Of a DNA stretch of 64,000 nucleotides, positions 24,661 to 36,500 are shown piece after piece. How positions within the stretch are numbered: position 1 is the first letter of the stretch; every line of letters begins with the position of its first letter. The stretch covers positions 806,001 through 870,000 of the forward strand of contig BGZK01000011.1 in the NCBI GenBank assembly GCA_005406025.1, read 5' to 3'. The notes under the pieces are model-generated. The model ran no database searches. It saw only the letters and a list, made by a program, of their open reading frames with translations, and was not told where the DNA came from. Both the position numbers and the translations under genes were made by a program. Origin of the DNA: Eumeta japonica. Lineage: Eukaryota; Arthropoda; Insecta; Lepidoptera; Psychidae.

Positions 24661-25590
24661 AAAGTGTATGGTTTACAGTACCTAAGCTTGCCAAAACAAT
24701 CGGTATAAAAATTTCACGGATAAGAACGAATAAGAGTGCTTTGTAGAGTATTAATTGGAAGAATTGTTCATTAAATAAATTAAAATGGAAAAAATAAATT
24801 TATAATGGAAGAAAAAAAAACAACTTATCTATTCATACGCTACGAGATCTCCGTAATTATAAGCCCAATCGAAAATAAATTTGATCAGATGTTAGTTTGT
24901 ATATTGTAAGAACCCAATAAGAAAGAATTATCGAAAATCACTTTTGTTTTCGAAGTAAAAGGCTTGACTTTTGTATGAAACTTTTTATAAAGCGAGGTAT
25001 AGTACAATGCACAAAACTTTGCCGCTCTGTATAGCCTGCAAATGATGTAATACGTAGGCTTAACACTCCCAGACCCTTCCTTCTTCTCCTCCGCATGCAA
25101 ATTATACACCATTTCGACGCTTTCGTGACTAACTTCTCATCGGCAGAGGTTTGTGCGTTGTACTGTACGATTATATTTTGCTATAAATATTGCTTATTGA
25201 AATGGCGAGGCGAAGTAGATGAAAGGGGGAGTAGAGTTGTACAATTTACAAGACTTATATGTATTTTGATCTTTCTCTTTATATGCTTAAACCATTATTC
25301 CGATTACTATAAAACTGGCGATATGTTGTGCTGGCCTACAGGAAATTTCTAAAAAAAAAACTATTAACTGTCCTCAACCACGTTAGCGTATTCGTACTAT
25401 TAAACATATTATTGTTAAGATTCTAAAAAATCTTTAACGAATACGAAGCTCCTTGAGCAAAATTGACTATTAATATTTTGTTCTGACGTCATCTGCATAT
25501 TTATGTTATTCCAGACTATAGATAAAAATTCTTCTACTTACAGACAGCTAGACTATCTCCGAGTAATATAGCCTAAATTTTGGTTTGTTA
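24661..25590. other. intergenic, nothing recognised
   Basis: AT-rich sequence without a supported gene or repeat. Confidence 0.5.
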
Positions 25591-25599
25591 CTAGCTCCG

Positions 25600-26010
25600 T
25601 CCAAATCGGAACAGTGACTGGTAACGAAATTGAAATTGCAAACTCGAGAAAGGTCAGAATAGAAAGTCGAAACTAAAAGATTAAAATCGAGAACGAAACC
25701 AAGGTCGGAATCGCGTATGGAGCTCAAATTAAAATCAAGAGCATGATCCGAATTGGAATAAGAAGCAGTACCGAGATCATAAATCAGAGCGGGAATAGAA
25801 TTGCAACCCACTTAGATACAGACCGGGGTGGCAATCAAAAGCAGAACCGCAATTGGAATCGAAAGTGAGACAAATTGGCATCGACGGCAGGATCGGAATT
25901 AGAGCCGAGAGCGGAGTAGCGATCGGAATGACGATTAAGATCGTAATCGGTCGATACAGAAGATGTATTAATTCTATGTCCACCCTGGTGCAGCAGCGGG
26001 CGAAAGCTAG
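25600..26010 (+). mobile_element. Helitron-like element: degenerate (GAATCG) interior plus CTAG end
   Basis: Degenerate repeats of GGAATCG/GATCGGAA from about 25,600 to 25,960, then TTCTATGTCCACC, a GC-rich CAGCAGCGGGCGAAAG and a terminal CTAG at 26,007-26,010 followed by T. The TCTATGTCCAC..GGGC..AAA.CTAGT ending recurs at 28.9 and 39.7 kb. Confidence 0.6.
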
Positions 26011-26563
26011 TATTATTACAAATGCGAAAGTGTGTTCATCGGTTTGTTGGTGTTTCCTCCTTTTGCGCAGGAACAAATTAAAGTATTTTGTTTGCAGAGA
26101 GATAGTTTATATCCGGAACTGTGCTTCCGATCCTAAAAGTAAAAATGCAGTGTCGTCAGCTAAAAAAGTTTCTGAAAAATTAAAATCAATTACAGTAAAA
26201 TTACATGAAAAGTTTCTTTTAATTCATGAGAAAAAAAAGCTACTTTATTTATTTATTTGGAAATTAATTTAATACAGATTATTATAGTTTATAAATAAAT
26301 CTATGACGATTTTCGTAAATTTTTGCGGTCATGCTCAAAATCTGCATTAAAATTAGAACATGAAATTTGGAGTTGATTGCTGTAAACAGATTAAAAATCG
26401 ATTCAAGCATTCGAGAGATATCACGGATCAAACATTTTCAGCAAATGAAAAACGTTCGTGTAGGATAACTCGAGAACGTTCCATCCAATCTGTTTATGAT
26501 CTATGAAATGAATTTTCGTCCTTTAAAATTGCGTCAAATGCTGCAAACGCAGAAGTTCTCGGC

Positions 26564-27909
26564 TCATATATTCCGGAGATATTTAAGTTCCAAGAAAGAA
26601 GGTGTTTTCAATATAACTTGGCGATCGGTTGTCTGATCGAACTGTGACATATCTTTATTTAGGTTATAATTTACACAATTCGAACGAACAGCTTGCTGAG
26701 CTAACATGTTCCCTTTAATCGTAATGGTGATTAGAGAGTTCCTGTGTTTAGTTTTAATATTATCAATTTCACTGAACTTCCGTTCGTATTCACCGTTTGA
26801 GTGCGGTAAAGATAATATATGCAGCATAAAACGAGGCAAAAGGTGAAATTTATTGTCTCTATTGCCATGTTTTAATTGAGACAACTGGTGCCAAAACAGG
26901 TCTCCTGGTTGACTTGCATTTAACTGTTTTTCATTCACAGTAGTAGCTAAGGCTTAACGTTAGCTACTATTATTAAAATAATTGTATATTAATCGATTTA
27001 TTTTTTCTGCATCATGGGGCAATTCTTTACAAGCATCGGCGGCACATAAATGTAAACAGTGGCACAAGCATTTTATGATGATAATAACTAGGCACAGCTA
27101 TCTAAATCGTGAGGGCACCGAATTACGACAGCCCATCATAGTATTGCAGCTATCGGATCCAAACCCAATTATATTTTTAAAAGGTACAGAACCGACTTGA
27201 AATTATTTTATTACGGAATTATATAATTTTTTAGCCTAAGTTGAATAATCACCAGTCAGGTTTGCATTTTTACTGTCAAAATTTGAATTAGATCCCAGAA
27301 TCGACTGACTGTGCGCCCTGAACTGCGATCATAATACTTTAGAACGACACACGTATTTTTTACCGTAGCAACATCGGTACTTTCATCTACCATTATAGAC
27401 ATTTTTTTGCGTTCAAATAGCCGATTAAACAATCATTCTCAGATGCTCCGAATACATTGTGTATTACCGCTTATAATTTAGTATATTTAAGATTGATGTT
27501 ACTGACAATTTTAGAATCGGGGAATATTTTTGGAAGTAAATCTACGAGATGATCGATCACTATATGCGATATTTTATGCTCTGCAATAATTTTATTTCAG
27601 CAGTTTTCCGTTCTCATCATAACTTACACGTTGCTGACTCTTAAAACTATTATAAATGATACGCACATAGGATAGGCCAGGAAAGCGTTGTTTATGTTTA
27701 GCACCTTCGCTGTGTCTCTTCATAGCGCCCAAGTCAGAAAACAATCGCAAACAGTGTATATGCATTTATCAGACTACATGTTTTCGTTTTAGCCACTTAC
27801 GAAAGTCTTGTGATTATTGCCGTTCATCACGAAATTTTTGCCGATATTTCTTTTTTTAAATTGACGACCCAACGCCGAGAATCTCATTTTCGTCACTACT
27901 TGAGCTCAT
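26564..27909 (-). pseudogene. hAT-family transposase with BED-like N-terminus, degraded
   Basis: Read on the minus strand from ATG 27909. A BED-type start (KKYRQKFRDE, FRKWLKRKHV, MKRHSEGAKHKQRF), then KMSIMVDESTDVATVKNTCV (first Asp region), IPFKNIIGFGSDSCNTMMG with SVPSRFR (second Asp), CHCLHLCAADACKELP, and finally FWHQLSQLKHGNRDNKF, LPHSNGEYERKFSEIDNIKT and KHRNSL. The last is the hAT C-terminal dimerisation region. Several stops and deletions; only 26,564-26,938 is a long open frame. The second-domain zinc ligands of the BED finger are lost. Confidence 0.78.
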
Positions 27910-28104
27910 TTTTTACAGTAAGTAATATGGCATTCAGTTTCAAGAGAACGTCTTATGTGAAATCCAAATTTATTCCACGAAAACCAAAAAATTATAGGTA
28001 GTTTAAATCGTAAATTTAATAATTGCACTGTCCATGATTTCTGCCCACACCGCAAGAAATCTGTTTTCCGAGACGATTAAAGAAGAAATCCGAAGTGCGG
28101 GCTT

Positions 28105-28500
28105 ACGCGCAGGTGGAGAAATCGCCGTAATGCCATAATCCCATCACTGCACAAATTTTGAGACGTTTGATCAAAAAACTGCGACAATTAGTTCTGACAG
28201 TCCTCTCTCGATGTTAACCTAACACTACCTAAATAATTCTGAAGAGACCGAAACAGGTGAAAATCTGAGTATGCAAGGTCAGGCCTAGATGGTGGATGCA
28301 TTAACATTTCCCGATCAAACTCTCCCAATATTTGCTGAGTGGCTAAAGATGTGTGGTCTAGCGTTATCATGATGAAAAACCACACCCCTTCTGTTGATTA
28401 ATTCTGGCTTTTTTTTTTCTACTTCTTGCTTGAGTCTGATCGGCTGTTAACAGTAGAAATCTGAATCGATAGTTTTTTCCGGCGCTAAAAGCCAGTAATA
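28105..28500 (-). pseudogene. mariner transposase C-terminal fragment, frameshifted
   Basis: The best frame has SLATQQILGEFDREMLMHPP, SRPDLAYSDFHLFRSLQNYL and, after a stop, QFFDQ. In the neighbouring frame HHDNARPH precedes it, so a frameshift separates the second catalytic Asp (HHDNA) from the third (PDLAYSDF). This is the D,D34D region of mariner. The N-terminus is absent. A different subfamily from the element at 55.5 kb. Confidence 0.72.
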
Positions 28501-28789
28501 AATAATATTTTTCGCGGCTTATGTCGCAATTTCCCCTTTTTTATAATAAAACTTCAAAATGTATCGTATTTCTGGGTTAGATTCACTCATTTTGGTTGAT
28601 AGGAAAACAATAGCAAACGGCGGGACATCGTTTTTACTTTTGTTTACTCTTTTTTTTAAATGTTATCTATTTATGAAAACTAGCCAGATGAACAGCACAA
28701 CCAAAGAGATTTTTCTGCAACTTTTTCTTTATGTAATACGAAACAACTTTTTCACCGACTTAATACATTTTAAAAAGAAACGGAATCTA

Positions 28790-28939
28790 GATCAACACCA
28801 GAAATGAAATCAAAAGCTGAGCCAGGACTGAAATCGAAATCAGGGATAACATCGGGATCATGGTTAAGTGTTCGATCGAAATAAATGATAAAAGAATCAA
28901 TTCTATGTCCACGCGGGCGGAGCCACGGGCAAAAACTAG
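28790..28939 (+). mobile_element. Helitron-like 3' terminus with degenerate interior
   Basis: ATCGAAATC-type degenerate words, then TTCTATGTCCACGCGGGCGG, AGCCACGGGCAAAAACTAG and T. The best-preserved copy of the terminal hairpin and CTAG in this window. Confidence 0.65.
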
Positions 28940-29728
28940 TGTCATTATATTCGTGAAGGTTTTCTAAAAATGATGTCAGTAAGAATTTGAATGCTTCTGC
29001 ATAACATTTATTATTTAGATATAGTAGGCACATCATTAATATTTTTGGAAAAGAAATATATAAGTAAATTTATTTTAACGACCCTAAAGGAACGATTTGA
29101 AAATAAATTAATAACCATCTTATATTTTGAAAAAAAAAATATTTTATAGATTACAATTTCCACCTAAGAATAAAATTTATGATTCTTCGTCATAAAATCA
29201 AGTTTTATCTTTTAAATGGCTTCTCATTATTTTCAACTAAACCTCATTTGTCTTATTAAAGATACTTGCAACTACAAAGAAACGTGTTATTGATTTAGAT
29301 AACTTTATTTGTAAAAAATTGCGATGGCAACCGTAATATCATTAGTAACATTAATACATTTGATTCTTAAATTAAATGTTATTATACAATAATTAAAATT
29401 AGATAACAAAGAGCAGCATAACTGCGAAGATAGTAAACACTATCCACCATTGGTTATAATTTACTACAAAAATAAACTATAAACAATGATTCCTTGTGTA
29501 AGAGATCGCGTCTCTCTAGTCGCTTATAGAAAGACGAATCCGAACTGAAAACGTTAGGTATTAGATAGCCTTACAAATTGTTATTTCATTAAATCTTTCA
29601 TAATCCAAATTAAAAGTCAAGCTCCACACAATTAATAAAAAAATTGCCGTTAGTACATCACGACTGCTGAGATTCGTATCGATTATAAAACTAATTATTA
29701 ATCACGATTAAGTAGAAAGAAGCAGTGT
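28940..29728. other. 3' flank of the ODF3-like gene
   Basis: AT-rich, no gene on either strand. Probably includes the 3' UTR and polyadenylation site (candidate AATAAA at 29,309-29,304). Confidence 0.5.
29304..29309 (-). terminator. candidate poly(A) signal of the ODF3-like gene
   Basis: AATAAA on the minus strand, about 420 bases downstream of the stop. In AT-rich DNA this hexamer is frequent, so this is only a candidate. Another AATAAA overlaps the stop codon itself. Confidence 0.25.
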
Positions 29729-30544
29729 TTATTTAGCTCCAACATCCCTCGCCGTGACAACGGTGGCCGTCCTTGTAGCGGTTTTCGTGGCGTTGGCGGT
29801 GCGCGCATTCGATCCGAATTTTCGAATCGTTGTGGTGGTGGTAGTCGTGGAAGTGCCACCCGGGATCTCCCGGGTTTCGCTCGAGGTGCGCACATCCTCG
29901 TTGGCGACGTCGCTTCGTTCGTGCGCGTTGGCGCTCTGCACCCTCTTGTCGACGGTCTGCTCGAAACCTTCGCGACTAACGACTTCACGAGAACGCTCGT
30001 CAGCACGGGAGCCGGCGCGTTCCCCTCTGACCGCCGTGCGGACCACGCCGTTCTCGACTGGAACGGCTGAGCTGTCTTGGAATCGTTCCAGGTAACCGCC
30101 ACCGTCGGATTTCTCTATGGTATAGGAGCCGCGGCGCACCGCCGGTTCCGGAACCCATATTACCTCTTGCGTAATAGTTTCCTGAATTGGCTCAGGAGTA
30201 GGTGTCGCATTCCTCGCGTCTGTCAAGTTAGTGACGTGAGCGCGAGTGACATGAATCGCGTTGATCGTATCGTTTTGGTCGTCCACAGTCGATTCTGTTA
30301 CGCCATTAACTAGCCTCTCATTGGTTGTATTAGTCTTCTTTTCAACATTTTCCGTTGTAGTTTTTCTAGTAGTCACAGAAGTCGTACCCTGCGTGCCTTG
30401 CGTTACATGCCTTGTAGTAGAAGTGCTGACTTTATGCACATCGTTCGTTTCGATTGACGGCGGCGGCGAAATTGGTTTCAATTGTCCAAGCAAAGGAGAA
30501 TGTTTGATACCGAATGTAATCTGTGGTGTCTTACTCAACTGCAC
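29729..30544 (-). CDS. ODF3-like: ODF3-like exon 8: conserved C-terminal block plus long low-complexity tail
   Basis: The acceptor is GATTCTAG|GTG CAG, phase 0. The first residues (VQLSKTPQITFGIKHSP) complete the 'SPEKV..TFGIKHS' end of ODF3-family proteins. About 250 residues follow that I cannot assign: Thr/Ser-rich, then Arg/Glu-rich, with a run of seven Thr and no STPGR motif. It ends DVGAK and TAA at 29731-29729. An AATAAA overlaps the stop codon. The tail could be intrinsically disordered; its function is unknown. Confidence 0.88.
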   Translation of the reverse strand: MQLSKTPQITFGIKHSPLLGQLKPISPPPSIETNDVHKVSTSTTRHVTQGTQGTTSVTTRKTTTENVEKKTNTTNERLVNGVTESTVDDQNDTINAIHVTRAHVTNLTDARNATPTPEPIQETITQEVIWVPEPAVRRGSYTIEKSDGGGYLERFQDSSAVPVENGVVRTAVRGERAGSRADERSREVVSREGFEQTVDKRVQSANAHERSDVANEDVRTSSETREIPGGTSTTTTTTTIRKFGSNARTANATKTATRTATVVTARDVGAK

Positions 30545-33500
30545 CTAGAATCACATAGGTAGAGATAAATAAATAAGTTTATCTGCCAATCGATTTATAA
30601 TGTTACGTCACAAAACATTACCCAATTATCTTCCTATTATACACATATTATTATTACAGTATACACATTCTCATTTTCTGTTTAATTTATTTCAATATCT
30701 GTTTATCTAGATACAAATAATTTTTTTTTTCACTCACAGTAATACTTTATAAATATGTGCCTTTCATCTAAAAATATATATAGCTTTGCAATCAATGATC
30801 AATAGATTAAGTAGTTGCAAAATAGCGATGAATATCAATATTTTATTGCAATTTTAATATTGACACATAACATAGATCAATTTCTATATAATAAAAAAAG
30901 AAATATCAAATCGCATTTATTTCGGAAGTATCACATTTCTGTAAAAGTAAAGAACAATAAATGTTTTAAATATTTACGTTCTCTAGCTAGCTTCAAGCTG
31001 GGGAACGAGATAAACGCAATATAGTTCTTAAGACCATTAATCTACCTTTCACTTTACTGCTTTTTAATAGGTCTGACAAATCAAGTTCTATACATAGAGT
31101 TAATAGTAACATTATAAACTGATTTCTTTCTAATTAATAGATTTTGTGCAATTCTCTTTCAATTTTACATCAAAGAATAGTTAAATCATAATATAATTTC
31201 AGAGTTAAGTTTTTGACGTGACAACGTCTTATAAATTGGTTTGCCGGGTGACACTTCAAGAAACTGCGTTACGCTCCGCTCACGTTATGCGCTCACAATG
31301 AGAGCGAGTGAGAGGCACGCGTCCCTTCCACTCGGGCATGGTTAGCCCGCCTAAGAGCGAGAGAGACAGACATAAAAAGTGAAAGGCACGCGTCCCTTCC
31401 ACTCGAGCACAGTTAGCCCGCCTAAGAGCGAGAGAGACAGAAATGTATTGCAAGTTATTGTATGTATATTTGTATATAAATACGTATGTATGTGTAAAGG
31501 TAAAAATAAAATTTTGTTAATATGAAATTCAGTGCGAGATTCTTTGTATAAATTAATGTTTTAAATATAATTCTTTGTATAAATAAATGTTTTAAATTGT
31601 TACTATTATTTCATCCTTCTTCCTACTATACGATTAAATATTCGCATTAAAATGATTTTACCACTCAAAGTCGTTGTCACGTAAAACTTTCGCCCGTATA
31701 CCGACTTTACAGGCAACCAATTTTTAAATTATGAGAGACCCATAAACCCATAACGCAAAATGTATAATTTACAATTAGTACTTTGTACAATTTTTTCTAT
31801 CTTTTAATTTATAATTTGTGCTTCTTAAGACACCTATTTTAGTTTCTCATATATCACCTTTTCGGGAGAGTAGGTACCGGGCGCTGGAACTTTGACCCTC
31901 TCGTCTACGGGAGTTTTAGGGCGACCGGATATCGTGTACACTGGAGTATCGAGCACGGATGGGATTCGATAAGTATTCGGAGCTGAAACAGATCATTTTG
32001 TACGATTAATTTTATGCGCAAAATTAATCGATAAAATTAAATAAACTCAAAAAAAAAAGCTTAATATTATAGATGTCATTAGATTTCTATATTGTTTGAT
32101 TACAGTCTTAAATTAACATAATAACTAACCTGGTGTGTCAGCATATTTAGTAGTATGTATTTTGATTCCAAAAGTATATTGTGGTGAATATGTTAACACA
32201 AATTTATTGCTTTTTTCTGGTGAATAAGAACCAGGTGCTGGCACTTTCAAGCGTTCATCTATAGGTTCCTTATGGCGTCCTGAGATAGTGTACAATGGAG
32301 TTTGCACTGTCGCTGGAATACTGTATGCGTTTGGAGCTACAAAGTACACATTATAATTTATTAAAAATTCATCATAGATAAATAACTGAGTAAAGTTATA
32401 ATTAGTTTACCTGGTGTGTTAATTACTTTTAAGAGATCTGTTTTCATCCTAAAAGTATACTGTGGTGCAGTAGCCAATAAAACTTTGTCTGCTTTGTCTG
32501 GATTATAACTATTTGGCGCTGGAATATCATCTGGCTTAGAAGGTTTTGTTTTTATTCTAAATGAATACCTTGGAGCCGTATCCAGTAAGATCTTATCAGC
32601 CTTTTCAGGGCTATAAAAATTGGGAGCTGGTGTGTTTTCTAGTTTTTGTTCTTTTCCTTTAGGTGCTAAAGAAAAAGCTGGAGAATGCTCCAAAATTAAT
32701 TTTTGAGCTTTGTCTGGGTTATAAGCATTGGGTGCTGGTGTATCTGCGACAAATTTCTGGTCAATTTTAGGACGAAAGGTGTAAGCAGGAAAAGATTCAT
32801 GCAACATTTTGTCTGCCTTTTCAGGGTTATAAGCCGTAGGTCCAGGAGTGTTAAAAATTTTCTCGCTATCAAGTTTAGGCCTAAATGAGTAAGCCGGCGA
32901 ACTTTCGTAAAGAATTTTGGTAGCTCTCTCAGGACAATAAGCATTTGGTGCAGGATTATCAGAAACTTTATCGGCTGGCCCTTTAGTACCAAACGTATAT
33001 TTTGGTATTCCATCAAGCATATAATCGTATTTATTTGGATCATATGCATTTGGGGCTGGAGTGTTATTTTCATGATGTAAGGGTAATTTACTTCTAAAAG
33101 TATATTTTGGTGAACTTTCTAGCAGTAACTTGTCTGCTTTATCTGGCGAATAAGCATTTGGTCCTGGTGTTTCGATGATTTTATTTGGTTGACCCTTCCC
33201 AGCGATAGTAAATTTTAGTGTATTATCTAAAAGATGCGGATTGTATGCATTAGGAGCTGGAAAATCTATTGGCTTTTGGTCTGATCCTTTCCCAGCCATA
33301 GTGAATTTAGGTGTACCTTCGGGTACATGAGGATCATAAGTATTTGGAGCTGGAACATCTGATGGTTTTGCAGACGGACCTTTACCAGAAATGGTAAATT
33401 TAGGTGTACCGTCAAGCAATCGAGGATCATAGTCACATGGGCCAGGAGTGTCAGATATTTTTCCATCCGGTCCTTTACCTGACATTGTAAACTTTGGAGA

Positions 33501-36500
33501 ATTATGTGGTAAATGAGGATCATAGCTAGTTGGCCCTGGGCCATCTGAAGGCTTACTATCAGGAGCTTTACCAAGCATCGTGTATTTTGGCGCAGAATCA
33601 AGCAAATGTGGATTATAAGTATTTGGAGCAGGAACATCTGACGGTTTACTCGAAATTCCTTTGCCGGATATAGTAAACTTAGGAGTTCCATCTGGTAGGT
33701 GAGGATTATAGGCATTTGGTCCTGGTGTATCTGCTGGTTTATCTACGGGACCTTTACCGTATAAACTATATTTTGGTGTTCCATCCAATAATCGAGGATC
33801 ATATACATTTGGAGCTGGTGTGTCATTAGGGTGTTCCAGATCAGTTTTCGTTCTAAACGTATATGAAGGCGCTGAAGCATGAAGAATTTTATCAGCTTTA
33901 TCTGGACAATATACATTGGGTGCTGGAGTGTCAATAATCTTGGGATCAGGACCTTTGCCTGATATGCTAAATTTTGGAGTGCTATCGATTAAATGAGGTT
34001 CATAAGTGTTCGGTGCAGGCGTATCAGAACTTTTATTTGAAATACATTTTCCGGCAATAGTGAACTTTGGCGAGCTGTCTAGAATATGCATAGATTTTTC
34101 AGGGGTGTAAACATTCGGTGCTGGGGTGTCACTGATTTTATTTAGCTGCTGTTTAATACGAAAAGAATAAGCTGGTGAACTCTCATGAAGTATTTTATCA
34201 GCTTTGTCAGGGCAATATGAATTTGGACTTGGCGTCTCTGATATTTTTTTTTCTAAACCTTTGCCGCTGATACTAAATTTAGGAGCTCCGTCAAGTAAAT
34301 GCATTGACTTTTCTGGTTCATACACATTAGGAGCTGGTGTCTGGTTATTAATAATTGTTTGTTCTTTAATTCTAAATGAATATGCTGGCGAAGATTCGTG
34401 CAATACTTTATCAGCTTTTTGTGGATCATATGCAGTCGGAGCTGGTGTTTCTTGAATTTTAGTTGATTTCCCTTTGCCAATTATTGTAAATTTAGGCCCA
34501 CCATTTAACATGTGCATAGATTTCTCTGGTGAATATACGTTAGGCGCTGGCGTTGTATTTATTTTTTCAACTACTTCTTTAGACCGAATAGTATATGCAG
34601 GCGACTTTTCATGTAATATCTTGTCAGCTTTTTGTGGATTGTAAGAATTTGGAGCTGGAGTAACTTCATGTTTTTCTGCCAATCCTTTTCCTGCTAACGT
34701 GTATTTTGGTCCAGATTTTAGAGCATTAATTGACTTTTCAGGTGTGTATATATTAGGTGCAGGGGCATCATTACTCTTAACAACTTCAGTTTTAATTCTA
34801 AAGGAATAAGCCGGTGATTTAGGTCTGAGTACTTTTTCTGCTCTTTCTGGTTTGTAAGCATTAGGTGCAGGAATATATTCTTGCTTGTCAACTGTTATTT
34901 TTGATGAAAAAGTGTACTTTGGAGATGTCTCACGCAATACGATATCAGCCTGAAATAAATACATATATTATTTATAAATGTACTCATACTAATGACACAG
35001 GTTACACAAATACAATTAATAATTTTAGGTTTACCTTCTATTTTATTCTCATGAAGCAGCATGCAAAATTTATTTAACAAATGGGTAATCAATTGACATG
35101 TATTATGTCTTTAGTGGATGGAATCATTAGACAAGGAATAGTTAAAACATCACATTTTCATTATATTTTAAGACGTGTTAAAAATGTATATGATAAAGCA
35201 CTATAACAATGACATTAAATACGAAGAGCAAAAATAATTCAGATGTTAGTAAGCAGGAGCAGTTAACACGTGACGTCATGAGGTGTAGGGAAGGTCTGTT
35301 GTTGCCCGATGTACGGCGAGTGACGAATACCGAAGGTATGTGCGGGCGCCCACGGCAACGTCACACAGACCTGCTTGTAATGAGCAGAGAGCTCTGGTTA
35401 ATACGATAAGAAAAAAGAATTAAATTATTATGTTAGTTCCACTTTAGGTTAATAACGTTAGAAATAAAATATCAAAGAAACCTTTTCGGGGCAATAGTTT
35501 CCGGGTCCTGGCACAGTCTCCGCTGCCTCCTTGTACCGTCTCCTCGGTGCTATGGAGTACGCCGGCGGACGCGGCGCGATAGCCTGTTCCGCCCGAGTGG
35601 TTGTGTAGGCGCCGGGTCCGGGTATAGGGGTTTTGGGTTCCTCAGCTTTCTTCCGGCCCGTCATGCTGTAAGCTGGGGCCGCTCGTTTGCCACCCTCACG
35701 CGCCTCGCCCAGTACCGGAGGCATTGAATACATATTCGGGGCTGGAAAACAAAATGTGAAATGTGAAAAGGTCGAAATCAATGATGTCATATAATTATAA
35801 ACTAAAAACATGAATCTATTAGCGAAATAAAATATTCAAAGAACAGTGAAAAAATCTATGCTAAAACTAAATGGTGTCTATAAATTACAATATTCAAAAA
35901 TTATTAAAAATGGTGACCAAACTTAAATACGTGCTGATAACGGTATCTTATTAAAATACGAAAGCGGATTCTACTTCAACACCTAATAACGCGAAAAAGC
36001 GTGACAGTTGAGAGTGACAGGAGGAAGCCATTAAAGCTATATTTTTGTTGCCAGCCGTATTAGAGCGCCACCTGGTGTTGTGAGGCTCGGGGCAGGGGGT
36101 CGGACTCGCAATCCGAACGTGAAGGCGGGCACTCGTTCTAAAATTTTCTTGGCCGCTTCGTTGGCCTCGTAGTCGCAAGGCGCCGGCGTGGGGGTGACAT
36201 GCGCCGGCGGCCAACGCGCATGCAGTGACACCGCCGGCGCGACAGCTCGGCCTGTCTCCCCATTATATAGATTGGTCACAAATAAGAAGCATCCGAAACC
36301 GATGTGCTTATTTGAAACGATCGATGGACTTAGTGAAGTAAGAGACTTATCTGATCGTGATATGTGAAGATCTGTCCTCTCTGCTTACCCTTTTGGAAAA
36401 TAGCGTGAGTTCTTACGTCAAGATATTATTAATGCGTACTAATTACATTAATTGCCTATTTAGAAGTTACATTCTCTTGTAGAGTACGACTAGAAATATA

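Noticed and set aside
29754..30095. Plus-strand frame opposite exon 8
   Set aside because: Antisense shadow of the GC-rich exon 8 tail; Val-rich sequence mirrors Thr/Asn codons of the real frame.
32696..34480. Several 60-150-residue frames overlapping exon 5
   Set aside because: Shifted-frame or antisense shadows of the repeat array; their own periodicity comes from the true repeats.
32411..34949. Array as a DNA satellite or CRISPR-like array
   Set aside because: The 93-108 base period is protein-coding, in frame, with substitutions that keep the PxPxxY motif; no spacers of constant length.
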